Source of the DNA: Candidatus Methanoplasma sp.
Lineage (GTDB): Archaea; Thermoplasmatota; Thermoplasmata; Methanomassiliicoccales; Methanomethylophilaceae
Direction of reading: 5' to 3'
Assembly (NCBI GenBank): GCA_031256615.1
Contig: JAIRQG010000140.1
Location: 1 to 9,617, forward strand
Length of the DNA stretch: 9,617 nucleotides
The position numbers were made by a program, and so were the translations under genes. This document shows, piece after piece, positions 1 to 6,870 of the stretch; positions within the stretch are counted from its first letter, which is position 1; every line of letters starts with the position of its first letter. Below the pieces are notes generated by a model that did not search any database, was not told the origin of the DNA, and saw only the letters and a program-made list of their open reading frames with translations.

Positions 1-72
1 TGCGGAGACGAACTGCAATTCCAGGGCGGCTGCAATATCTGTAAGGCATGCGGATGGACAAAGTGCGATTAA
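1..72 (+). CDS. C-terminal fragment, probable B12-dependent (class II) ribonucleotide reductase
   Basis: Only the last 23 codons are present, in frame 1, ending in TAA. The fragment carries cysteines at residues 1, 11, 14, 17 and 22 in the pattern C-x9-C-x2-C-x2-CG-x3-C. A terminal ribbon of this type, with an FQ-GC-C-CG-KC layout, is typical of the C-terminal end of adenosylcobalamin-dependent ribonucleotide reductase (NrdJ), where terminal cysteines re-reduce the active site. The identity is inferred from this short tail alone, and another protein ending in a zinc ribbon is possible. The gene converges on the DUF2085 gene, and the two stops share the TTAA at 69-72. Confidence 0.5.
   Translation, partial: CGDELQFQGGCNICKACGWTKCD
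69..72. other. Convergent stop-codon overlap (TTAA)
   Basis: The palindrome TTAA contains the TAA stop of the rightward gene (70-72) and the TAA stop of the leftward DUF2085 gene (69-71). The two genes therefore meet tail to tail with no spacer, and each transcript must run into antisense coding sequence of the other before it ends. Confidence 0.85.
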
Positions 73-602
73 ACCTCTTCTTTAAAAACTATTTTTTCAT
101 ATTCTTTTGTTACGGCATACTGCAGGACCAAAGCGATGCCGGCACCTGCCAGTATTCCCGTTGAGACCCTTCCGGCAAGGATATCCGTTCCGGATGCATA
201 CTCAATGTACCATTCGACCGCCAAAGAAGATATCATCGCGGCTCCGGCGATCAGGAACACTTTTTTTCCGATATAGAAATTGAGCACCGCCTTGTCCGTT
301 GCGAATAATCCTATGATGACACCGCACAGAACAGACACGTCCCTTTGACAAAAGGCCATCTGCGATCCGTTGACGATGAATGTTCTGGACATCTCCTGAT
401 GGCAGAACAGGTCGCCCAGAGAATAAACGGCCCTTGCCGCGGGGTCGGCGAATGCGAGCTTGCTCCAGTTATCTATGACCCCGGCCCTGCCGTCAAGATC
501 CGCATACGACCCGTGCGGGTACAGCAAAGGCATGATGATCATCAGCATGAGAAATGCTGCGGAGAACAGCAGCACTGCCCTGCCGGGAGTAGATCGTTCC
601 AT
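69..602 (-). CDS. DUF2085 family integral membrane protein
   Basis: This 177-residue membrane protein of unknown function matches the DUF2085 family by its signature. It has an FCHQ motif (66-69), an FCQRD motif (84-88) within an FI-x-G-x-QM-x-FC-x-RD segment, and a later G-R-x-x-T/S-G-x-L-x-G segment (about 144-153). Likely transmembrane helices lie at about 9-28, 89-102, 110-131 and 144-164, with an extracytoplasmic-looking loop between the first and second. The two Cys/His sites could bind a metal or a cofactor, but no activity is established. It follows the pilus-motor operon by 39 bases. It has its own TATA-like box placed for a leaderless transcript and lacks a Shine-Dalgarno site, so it may be transcribed separately. 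The length is normal for the family and nothing appears broken. Confidence 0.85.
   Translation of the reverse strand: MERSTPGRAVLLFSAAFLMLMIIMPLLYPHGSYADLDGRAGVIDNWSKLAFADPAARAVYSLGDLFCHQEMSRTFIVNGSQMAFCQRDVSVLCGVIIGLFATDKAVLNFYIGKKVFLIAGAAMISSLAVEWYIEYASGTDILAGRVSTGILAGAGIALVLQYAVTKEYEKIVFKEEV
92..108 (+). terminator. Candidate T-tract terminator of the rightward gene
   Basis: About 20 bases past the rightward stop codon the + strand carries T6 (92-97) and T4 (105-108) in an otherwise mixed region. Archaeal transcription commonly ends at such U-rich tracts without needing a hairpin. The tract lies inside the 3' end of the antisense DUF2085 reading frame, where it encodes Lys/Glu-rich codons on the other strand, so it could be a by-product of that coding. 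It is offered as a candidate only. Confidence 0.4.
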
Positions 603-623
603 GTTTGACCATTGCCTTTGCTG

Positions 624-630
624 TATAAAT
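624..630 (-). promoter_or_regulatory. Box-A (TATA) promoter of the DUF2085 gene, leaderless spacing
   Basis: On the minus strand the sequence reads ATTTATA. Its centre lies about 25 bases upstream of the ATG at 602, which is the usual archaeal distance from box A to the transcription start. No GGAGG-like site precedes the ATG, so a leaderless mRNA beginning at or near the start codon is the simplest reading. Confidence 0.55.
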
Positions 631-641
631 CGCTGATTGGG

Positions 642-2042
642 TCACAATCCTATGTTAGAGCATATGGTGAACATTATCAGCGACAGGGGCAGCATCATCC
701 CCATCCGGTATGCGATGTCCCTGATGTCGATCTTTCCGTCAAGGAAAGAGGTCAGTACCGACACGAGCACGCATAACTCGACGAGATAGACGGAAAGGAT
801 GGATGACGTGCCCCCGAAATCGACCCCTTCCATTACCCTGGAGATCGGCTCAAGCATGGTCACGCTCATTCCAAGCACCAGGGGCGCGAATATCGCCGCC
901 GTTCCGGTCATCATGTCGGTCATGCTCTTCAGTTTGTTCTTTATCCCCTTTCTTACGGAGTCCTGATCCTGCATCTGTCTTCCTACCGACACGGCAAGCC
1001 TGCCGGCATCCCTTACATCCTTCAGAGAGCACCTGTATATGTCGCAGAATACGTCTGCGGTACGTGCAGATATCTTCCCGACGGCCGTCCTTATCGCGTA
1101 ACAGGGATCGCCCCTGCATATCCCCATCTCTCTGTAGACGCTGTCAGCGATAGTCGAGCACTCCGCTCTCACTCCGATCGCCTTCACGATCGATGTCTCG
1201 AAGTTCTCGCCTGCGATGAGGCGGTTCCCCAGTTCGAAAACGGAGTCCTGGAGGAGCACCTCCTGTTTCTCTCTTGTCTTCTCGGACCTGACATACGGGG
1301 CCGCAAACACCAGCAGAGCTGCGCCGGATACCATCGCGGCCGCCAGCAGAGACAGCTGCACATCATTCATTATCATGAACACTGCCAGCGCCGCAGGGGC
1401 CCCCGAAAGAGCGGGTGCGGCGTATTTGAGGCCCATGTTCGAAGGCGTTCTCATGAACGGGTTCTTTTCCTTTATGGAAAGGATCAAAGCCGATATCACC
1501 GCGGGTATGAACACCAGCGTTATGAGCACGATCGGCCCGGTACCTATGGGCGATCCTCCGAAGATGCCGCCGAGGTTTAGCATGGGGAGTATCGACATGA
1601 GCACCATAGGCACCATTATGCCCAAACCAAAAATCATCATGCAGGGGATGTTCAGGGATGTGCTGTAGTTCTCTCCTATCTCTTTAAGTCCGTTCAGGGA
1701 TGTGTCCGAAGCATCGGCAAGCATCCTTTTCCTCTCGGGTTGATCGGAGGATGCTGCCGCGGCCATCACCATGTGGACCGAACGCCTGAATGCGGCCGCT
1801 TCCGCGGGAAGAGAAGAAAGCATCTCGGACATGCCGTGAGCGATGTCCGGTATCTGTCTCGTGTCCGCTTTCGTTACGATTGTCCTGAACAGAGCTGCCG
1901 ATCTTGCCGGCCCGTTCTTTGCAACGTCCCTGACCGCAGAATCTATCGAACCGCCTTTTTCTATGACGGCGGTCATCATGCCCACCACCGTCGGACCTTC
2001 ATTCAGGATCGTGCGGGGGTTCTTGATCTTCTTTGGGCCCAT
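642..2042 (-). CDS. Archaeal type IV pilus / type II secretion platform protein (FlaJ/TadC-like, T2SSF domains)
   Basis: This is the polytopic inner-membrane platform protein that works with the adjacent secretion ATPase to assemble or retract a pilus-like fibre. It is about 466 residues long and holds two T2SSF-type cytoplasmic helical domains, roughly residues 15-130 and 260-375, each followed by membrane helices. About seven hydrophobic segments are visible, near 135-155, 170-190, 210-227, 230-249, 380-398, 413-433 and 445-463. The double-domain layout is that of archaeal FlaJ-like proteins. An upstream GTG (2051) in the same frame would add three residues. The ATG at 2042 is preferred because the GTG forms part of the Shine-Dalgarno AGGTG six bases before that ATG. 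The start sits one base past the ATPase stop codon, so coupling is likely. No pilin gene is visible, so the fibre or substrate is unknown. Confidence 0.88.
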   Translation of the reverse strand: MGPKKIKNPRTILNEGPTVVGMMTAVIEKGGSIDSAVRDVAKNGPARSAALFRTIVTKADTRQIPDIAHGMSEMLSSLPAEAAAFRRSVHMVMAAAASSDQPERKRMLADASDTSLNGLKEIGENYSTSLNIPCMMIFGLGIMVPMVLMSILPMLNLGGIFGGSPIGTGPIVLITLVFIPAVISALILSIKEKNPFMRTPSNMGLKYAAPALSGAPAALAVFMIMNDVQLSLLAAAMVSGAALLVFAAPYVRSEKTREKQEVLLQDSVFELGNRLIAGENFETSIVKAIGVRAECSTIADSVYREMGICRGDPCYAIRTAVGKISARTADVFCDIYRCSLKDVRDAGRLAVSVGRQMQDQDSVRKGIKNKLKSMTDMMTGTAAIFAPLVLGMSVTMLEPISRVMEGVDFGGTSSILSVYLVELCVLVSVLTSFLDGKIDIRDIAYRMGMMLPLSLIMFTICSNIGL

Positions 2043-2043
2043 C

Positions 2044-3927
2044 TCAAACACCTATGCCCGTAAGGTCGCGGAATTTAGTTTTGAATGATATCAGGATATC
2101 TTCCGCGGTCTTCCCCTGCGACTTTGAAACATGTTCGTTCGCTATTCCGATCCACACGGGACCGTGGTATTCCTCGCCGTGTGTCTTTCCTATGTCTGCG
2201 AGGAAAGATCTTATCACGGCCCTTGCTCTGATCTCCTTCGCAATATCGGCTTTGTTCATCTGCGAAGATGAGATGACACGTCTCATGACAGGCGACGAGA
2301 ACAGCACAGAGTTGTCGGAGATGTCCAGGAACTCCCCCGTCATGTCCGATGTCGCCACAACCTCGTTCACTCTTCTTATCTGATTCCCCGTCCTTCTGTC
2401 CTTTACCGTTCCCAAAGTAACGAGGATGTCTGTCGCCATGAAGGCTTCCGGAGAGATGTTCATATCATGGACCACTCTTTCAAAGACCGATCTTGCCGAG
2501 TCTCCGTGGATGGTCCCCATGATGGAGCTTCCCGCGCGGCCTGCCCTCATGCTTTGATACATCGTTCTCGCTTCTTCGCCTCTGACCTCTCCCAGGATGA
2601 TGGCGGATTCTCCCATTCTGCGCGATACTCTGAGCGCCTCATCCGACCTTGACAGGTTGTCCCCGCCCATCCTGTCGTCTATCAGCATCGATTGCACTTT
2701 GTATCCCATCTTCCTCATTATCGAGGTGGGCAGTTCCATCGTATCTTCTATCGTCAGTATCCTCTGCGAAAGAGGGAATTCGAACATAAGAGATGACAGA
2801 AGCGAGCTCTTTCCGGCCCCTCTTGCACCGCATATGAGGAATGTGGATCTGTTATCCACAAGGAAGGACAGCAGCCCAGCGACCCTGGGGTCGATCGTGC
2901 CGTTCGCAATAAGTCTCGTAAGGGTCCAAGGCCTTACCGAATGCTTCCTTATCGCTATGGCGTCTCCGTTGGGACTCATAGGATATCCGACGACGGTAGC
3001 CCTTGCATCATGTGTCTTGATGTCGGTTTCCAGAATGGGATTGGATTCGCAGAACTGTAGCCCGCTGTCTCTCTTCAGGATGTTTATCAGGTTCATGACC
3101 TCTTTCTTGTCGACGACAAGGTTCGTCCTGCATTTGATATGGGAATTGTTTCCGGCAATGCCGTTCATTGTGACATGTATCCTATTCCTGTCGCAGGGCG
3201 CGTCGATGTAGATATCTTCCAGTTTGGGATCCGCGAGCAGAACTTCGAAGACCCCCATCCCCACTGTGTATCTGTAGACGATTTCACACATGTCCTCTAT
3301 CACATTCTCCAGGGTATCGGTGTCTCTCCCGAAGACTGCCTCGATGGTATCGGAATGATTGATCAGCATGCCTCTCGCGGCGGCTATTACGCTCTGTTTG
3401 TCCATCCTTCCGCCGTTCGTCCTGTACCTCTCCCTTATGCCGTTTATTATCATCTCCGCTACAGCATTCATCGAATCTGGGTATGAGTATTCGACCGGAG
3501 TAAGATTATACTCGAACTCACCGTCAACAGCGGTGCCTATGGTAACGCTGCCTCCCGGGGAATCATAGCTGGAGGTGTTCTCCAGATCTCTTTTGTTTCC
3601 AATAAGCCAGCAATCGGCGTATACCGGTTTGGACCGGACATTGCACTCCGAGAGCAGGATCAGCCTGTCCAAGAAGGACCTCTGGTCGTTCTGCACCGGC
3701 CTCGGAGCGGCCGGAACAGGTGCGTCAAACTGTTTCGGCGGGATGGGAGGATCATAGGATGCGTCTGCATCAGCGCCCGCCTGCCCTCTGTACTCGGCAG
3801 GTCTTTTTGCAAAGGATTCATTCTCTGGGTCGCTGTAATCGGTGATAATGAGGCGGTCTTTGTAGCTGACCTCATGGATGTTCCTCTTGCTGATCCTTCC
3901 GACAAGGGACGGCAGTATCCTGGGCAT
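2044..3927 (-). CDS. Type II/IV secretion system ATPase (FlaI/TadA/VirB11-like pilus motor)
   Basis: This 627-residue protein is a hexameric P-loop ATPase that powers assembly of archaeal type IV-pilus-like structures together with the FlaJ-like protein encoded next. Visible motifs in order are Walker A GARGAGKSS (367-375), Asp box TIEDTMELP (392-400), Walker B AIILGEVRG (442-450) and His box GTIHGDSA (471-478). These complete the VirB11/GspE catalytic set, so it should be active. Residues about 150-330 form the FlaI-type N-terminal domain. Residues 1-150 are less conserved in look and include a Pro/Asp/Ala-rich linker (about 45-80). The start ATG shares one base with the TGA stop of the upstream Cys-rich gene (TGATG) and has a GGTGG about six bases before it. 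It is longer than archaellum FlaI usually is, and no archaellum genes are nearby, so an adhesive pilus or secretion role is more likely than motility. Confidence 0.92.
   Translation of the reverse strand: MPRILPSLVGRISKRNIHEVSYKDRLIITDYSDPENESFAKRPAEYRGQAGADADASYDPPIPPKQFDAPVPAAPRPVQNDQRSFLDRLILLSECNVRSKPVYADCWLIGNKRDLENTSSYDSPGGSVTIGTAVDGEFEYNLTPVEYSYPDSMNAVAEMIINGIRERYRTNGGRMDKQSVIAAARGMLINHSDTIEAVFGRDTDTLENVIEDMCEIVYRYTVGMGVFEVLLADPKLEDIYIDAPCDRNRIHVTMNGIAGNNSHIKCRTNLVVDKKEVMNLINILKRDSGLQFCESNPILETDIKTHDARATVVGYPMSPNGDAIAIRKHSVRPWTLTRLIANGTIDPRVAGLLSFLVDNRSTFLICGARGAGKSSLLSSLMFEFPLSQRILTIEDTMELPTSIMRKMGYKVQSMLIDDRMGGDNLSRSDEALRVSRRMGESAIILGEVRGEEARTMYQSMRAGRAGSSIMGTIHGDSARSVFERVVHDMNISPEAFMATDILVTLGTVKDRRTGNQIRRVNEVVATSDMTGEFLDISDNSVLFSSPVMRRVISSSQMNKADIAKEIRARAVIRSFLADIGKTHGEEYHGPVWIGIANEHVSKSQGKTAEDILISFKTKFRDLTGIGV
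2049..2053 (-). promoter_or_regulatory. Shine-Dalgarno AGGTG that decides the FlaJ-like start
   Basis: On the minus strand AGGTG is followed by six bases and then ATG (2042-2040). Its last three bases are the alternative GTG start at 2051, which has no good ribosome-binding site of its own. The site lies in the last codons of the upstream ATPase gene. Confidence 0.6.
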
Positions 3928-4457
3928 CAGATGCCACCCGTCCTTGCGGTTTCGATGGAGATCTTCTTCTTCAGGTTGTTCATGCCGTGCTCTGCCTGGT
4001 CCAAAGCCCTGTATGTCTTCTGGATGCAGAGATTGCAGCTGCCGTCCGCGGGACGGAAGGACATGAGCCTTCCTCTCGCGGAATCAAAACTCGGGTCGGG
4101 GAATCCGGACCACGCTATCTCCATTATCTTTGAACAAGAGTTGGCGCAGTTCGAACAGGACTTGCCGCCCCCGTTCATGCTCATTGATGCCGCTCTGTAA
4201 AAGACGGCCACTTCACACAATGCCTCCGCTGCCGGTCCGAACAGCTCAAGGTCCTTGCTCGTCCTCAGTCTGATCCTTTCCGCGCTGCCCTGCTGCGATA
4301 TATGATGGATCATACACCTCATGCACCCGGATGACCTTATGTCAGGTGCTTTGCTGCATTTTCTGCAGTTTATCGACAGGACATTCTCTGTGAGTTCTGC
4401 GCTAGCCGCATCAGAGTGCCTCTTGCTCATTGCTGAAAATATTGATCTTATCTCCAT
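3927..4457 (-). CDS. Cys-rich protein with four CxxC pairs, partner of the pilus motor (unknown function)
   Basis: I do not recognise this 176-residue soluble protein. It has ten cysteines. CxxC pairs lie at 31/34, 45/48, 101/104 and 141/144, with single cysteines at 81 and 108. The spacing suggests two four-cysteine metal sites, one from 31/34 with 45/48 and one from 101/104 (or 108) with 141/144. Each could be a zinc ribbon or an Fe-S site. There is no signal peptide or membrane helix, so it is probably cytoplasmic. It is first in the motor operon and its stop overlaps the ATPase ATG by one base, so the two are made together, suggesting an accessory or regulatory subunit of the motor. The start at 4457 is chosen because a TATA-like box lies about 28 bases upstream. 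An inner ATG ten codons in has no ribosome-binding site. The reading frame is intact and is not a shadow, given its clustered Cys pairs and tight coupling. Confidence 0.75.
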   Translation of the reverse strand: MEIRSIFSAMSKRHSDAASAELTENVLSINCRKCSKAPDIRSSGCMRCMIHHISQQGSAERIRLRTSKDLELFGPAAEALCEVAVFYRAASMSMNGGGKSCSNCANSCSKIMEIAWSGFPDPSFDSARGRLMSFRPADGSCNLCIQKTYRALDQAEHGMNNLKKKISIETARTGGI

Positions 4458-4481
4458 GCAATTGTATTCCTTTGAAATGTG

Positions 4482-4490
4482 TATTAAAAA
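4482..4490 (-). promoter_or_regulatory. Promoter of the pilus-motor operon (and possible T-tract terminator of the synthetase gene)
   Basis: The minus strand reads TTTTTAATA, centred about 28 bases before the ATG at 4457. This would give a leader of only a few bases. The same T5 run lies about 45 bases past the stop codon of the acyl-CoA synthetase gene, so it may also serve as that gene's U-rich terminator. The rest of the 76-base spacer (4458-4533) shows nothing clear. Confidence 0.45.
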
Positions 4491-4533
4491 GGAACATTAC
4501 AGTTAGCACTTAGTATTCAACGTAAGGAACCGA

Positions 4534-6177
4534 TCACTTATTGTCCTCTTTGCGTATGTCCGCCCTTTTGATCTTTCCGCTCAGGGTCTTCGGCAGGATA
4601 CTGACGAATTCCACCACCCTCGGGTATTTGTACGGGGCCGTTTCTTTCTTTACATAGTTCTGAATGTTTTTCTTCAGTTCATCGGACGGTTCGTAACCGT
4701 CCTTCAGGACTATGGTCGCTTTTACCAATTGCCCGCGGATCTCATCCGGGACTCCGGTGACAGCGGATTCTTTGACAGCGGGATGATGAGCGAGGACGCT
4801 CTCTATCTCGAAGGGCCCTATCCTGTATCCGGATGATTTTATTATGTCATCGTTGCGGCTGACATACCATATGTATCCGTCCTCGTCCTTCCATGCGACG
4901 TCTCCCGTATGCATCCACCTGCCGCTCATGATGGTTGCTGTCCTGCCAGGGTCCCGGTAATATTCGACCATCAGGCCGGCAGGTTTCGGATCGATGCCTA
5001 TCACGATCTCCCCGCTGACGCCGGGGGGGCAGCTGTTGCCGTCTGAATCGAGGAGGTCGATGACATATTGCGGCGACGGTTTTCCCATTGATCCGGGGCG
5101 GGGTTCAATGCCCGTGTAGTTGCATATCACGACTGTGGTCTCTGTCTGTCCGAATCCCTCCATCAGCTTAAGGCCGGTGGCCTCATACCATCTGTCGTAT
5201 ATGTCGGGGTTCAGGGCCTCACCTGCTACGGTCGTATATTTGAGGGATGACAGATCATGATTCTTCACGTTCCCGTCGTTCAGGAACATCCTGAACATCG
5301 TGGGCGGACAGCAAAGGGATGTGACACCGTTCTTCGAGATCACATCGAGTATATCGTCGGGGACGAACCTCTCATAGTCGTATGCGAATATGGCGGTCTC
5401 CATGAACCATTGTCCGTAGATCTTTCCCCAGGCGACCTTCGCCCATCCGGTATCGGCTATCGTGTAATGCAGTCCGTCCGGATCCACATTATGCCAATGC
5501 TTCGCGGTGAATATGTGCCCAATGGAATACGTATTATCATGCATGACCATCTTCGGCATACCGGTCGTGCCCGATGAGAAGTACATAAGCATAGGATCGC
5601 GTACGCTGATCGGTATCCTCTGAAGGACATCCGATGCATTCTCTATGCCTTCATCCAGACTCTCCCACCCTTCTCTTTTCTCCCCCAGCAGCACCTTGTA
5701 TCTGAGTGTGGGGACGTTCTCCACGGAATCAAAGGTATCCGGCAGATCGCTGCAGTCGATGCATACGGCGGCAACGATGGATGCGGAGTTGATCCGGTAT
5801 TCGATGTCGTGCTTCTTCAGCATGAACGAAGCCGGGATTGCGATCGCGCCTATTTTGTGAAGCCCCATCAATACATACCAGAAATGGGGGCGGTTCTTCA
5901 GAATGATCATGACCGGTTCCCCTTTCTTGATCCCCAGCGAAATGAAGTAGTTCGCTGCTTTATCTGATAATCTTTTTATGTCGGAGAATGTGAATAACCT
6001 TCTGTTGCCGGACGGTTCGCACCAGACGAGCGCTCTTCTGGATGGTTCATTGACGCCGATATCGTCGATCACGTCGTATGCAAAGTTGAAATCCTCAGGC
6101 GTGTTCATCTCATATTTGCACAGCCTGCCTTTGCTGTTGTACTCCTCTTTTATGTAACGTGCGTGAACATTCCTCAT
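4534..6177 (-). CDS. AMP-forming acyl-CoA synthetase (medium/short-chain, ANL superfamily)
   Basis: This enzyme activates a carboxylic acid with ATP and CoA to give the acyl-CoA thioester, AMP and pyrophosphate. The 547-residue length is normal for the ANL family. Visible motifs, numbered from the chosen start, are the P-loop YFSSGTTGMPK (199-209), the A5 motif GFGQTETT (341-348), the TGD of A7 (424-426), the hinge-region SSGYRIGPFE (448-457) and the A10 lysine in LSGKIKR (K535). All catalytic elements are present. The overall look (DTGWAKVAWGKIYGQW region, 242-257) is closest to medium-chain and branched acyl-CoA ligases rather than acetyl-CoA synthetase, but the substrate cannot be read from sequence. 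An upstream ATG (6216) would add 13 residues. The start at 6177 is preferred because AGGAGG lies seven bases before it and it forms an ATGA overlap with the regulator gene stop. Context suggests it feeds or drains the divergent 2-oxoacid oxidoreductase. Confidence 0.92.
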   Translation of the reverse strand: MRNVHARYIKEEYNSKGRLCKYEMNTPEDFNFAYDVIDDIGVNEPSRRALVWCEPSGNRRLFTFSDIKRLSDKAANYFISLGIKKGEPVMIILKNRPHFWYVLMGLHKIGAIAIPASFMLKKHDIEYRINSASIVAAVCIDCSDLPDTFDSVENVPTLRYKVLLGEKREGWESLDEGIENASDVLQRIPISVRDPMLMYFSSGTTGMPKMVMHDNTYSIGHIFTAKHWHNVDPDGLHYTIADTGWAKVAWGKIYGQWFMETAIFAYDYERFVPDDILDVISKNGVTSLCCPPTMFRMFLNDGNVKNHDLSSLKYTTVAGEALNPDIYDRWYEATGLKLMEGFGQTETTVVICNYTGIEPRPGSMGKPSPQYVIDLLDSDGNSCPPGVSGEIVIGIDPKPAGLMVEYYRDPGRTATIMSGRWMHTGDVAWKDEDGYIWYVSRNDDIIKSSGYRIGPFEIESVLAHHPAVKESAVTGVPDEIRGQLVKATIVLKDGYEPSDELKKNIQNYVKKETAPYKYPRVVEFVSILPKTLSGKIKRADIRKEDNK

Positions 6178-6746
6178 CGGCGTTCCTCCTTCAGCACAAC
6201 GGCGAGGAATAAACACCCGCCCTCCGTCAGAGCGGCCATTCCGTGCCGCTCGGATGAATCATAGAACACAGAATCGCCTTCTTTGAGTTCTTCAACATTA
6301 TCTCCGTGCACAAATCTCAAGGACCCTTTCAGCACATAGTTGAACTCCTGTCCATCATGCGACGACAGCGGGATGGATGAGAGCTCATCAGCACGGAACG
6401 GAGCGTTCACGAGGAAAGGTTCGGCCATTTTGTTCTTGAAATTCGATGCGAGATGCCCGTACTCAAAACCTTTACGCCTCTTCATCGGAAGGCCTTTTCC
6501 GCTCCTTACAACAGTATAACCGGAAAGATGGGGGTTCTCTCCCGTAAGCAGTTCTACCATGTCAACGTTGAATTTTTCCGCACATTTGTAGAGGAATGTA
6601 AAGGAGAAATCTATCTTCCCCTTTTCCGATTCTTCGTATTCCTCTTTTGAAATACCGGTCACTTCAGCCATCTCTTCTGTTGTGTAACCAATCTCGTCAC
6701 GCAGCGCCCGTATGCGCTCGGCAATCTCATCGATCCTCAAGTCCAT
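6174..6746 (-). CDS. XRE-family HTH transcriptional regulator with C-terminal cupin domain
   Basis: This is a two-domain regulator of 190 residues from the chosen start. An XRE-type helix-turn-helix (about residues 5-60, including the YTTEEMAEVTGISKEEYEESEKG stretch, described here only by its position 21-43) binds DNA. A small cupin barrel (about 103-183) probably senses a ligand. The cupin motif is HDGQEFNYVLKG (130-141) with a later GDSVFYDSSERHG (157-169), so only some of the usual metal-binding histidines are present. This organisation is common for regulators next to acyl-CoA ligases. The gene overlaps the synthetase start by ATGA, so the two are co-translated. A GTG at 6767 would extend it by seven residues but lies almost on the TATA box. 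The ATG at 6746 is the better start. It probably regulates its own operon and the divergent oxidoreductase operon. Confidence 0.88.
   Translation of the reverse strand: MDLRIDEIAERIRALRDEIGYTTEEMAEVTGISKEEYEESEKGKIDFSFTFLYKCAEKFNVDMVELLTGENPHLSGYTVVRSGKGLPMKRRKGFEYGHLASNFKNKMAEPFLVNAPFRADELSSIPLSSHDGQEFNYVLKGSLRFVHGDNVEELKEGDSVFYDSSERHGMAALTEGGCLFLAVVLKEERR
6185..6190 (-). promoter_or_regulatory. Strong Shine-Dalgarno (AGGAGG) of the acyl-CoA synthetase
   Basis: On the minus strand AGGAGG ends seven bases before the ATG at 6177. It lies within the last codons of the XRE-cupin gene and rules in favour of this start over the in-frame ATG at 6216. Confidence 0.75.
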
Positions 6747-6772
6747 TGAAATCGGGAGGTAAGACACATACG

Positions 6773-6783
6773 AAATAAAAATA
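6773..6783 (-). promoter_or_regulatory. TATA-like promoter of the regulator/synthetase operon
   Basis: The minus strand reads TATTTTTATTT, centred about 31 bases upstream of the ATG at 6746. This predicts a transcript starting about six bases before that ATG and after the alternative GTG at 6767. That supports the shorter protein. Confidence 0.5.
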
Positions 6784-6798
6784 GTAAACTGTTGGAAA

Positions 6799-6821
6799 GC
6801 CGGCGGAAGGACCGTGCCGGC
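6799..6821. repeat. Paired GCCGGC motifs in the divergent spacer
   Basis: GCCGGC occurs at 6799-6804 and again at 6816-6821, 11 bases apart. Each copy is itself a palindrome, so the pair reads as both a direct and an inverted repeat and could form a six-pair stem. It sits upstream of both promoters. An operator role is inferred from position only. Confidence 0.35.
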
Positions 6822-6837
6822 ATGCTCTGATGCTCTG
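6822..6837. repeat. Tandem 8-bp direct repeat ATGCTCTG
   Basis: Two exact, directly adjacent copies of ATGCTCTG occupy 6822-6829 and 6830-6837, midway between the two divergent promoters and next to the second GCCGGC. It could be a binding site for a tandem-bound regulator or simply a small duplication. Confidence 0.4.
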
Positions 6838-6870
6838 AAATCGGCGTTTTTCTGCAGTAGTTGCGATAAT

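Noticed and set aside
2597..3211. Plus-strand open frame of 204 codons opposite the secretion ATPase
   Set aside because: It lies entirely antisense to the conserved ATPase catalytic region. Its hydrophobic look is the usual result of reading that strand backwards.
4489..4530. Direct repeat AAGGAAC at 4489-4495 and 4524-4530
   Set aside because: Seven bases at 35-base spacing in a purine-rich spacer is within chance, and the first copy overlaps the promoter T-run complement.
6754..6760. GGGAGGT on the plus strand, resembling a strong Shine-Dalgarno
   Set aside because: No plus-strand start codon with a sensible frame follows at ribosome spacing. On the minus strand it falls in the region before the regulator start.
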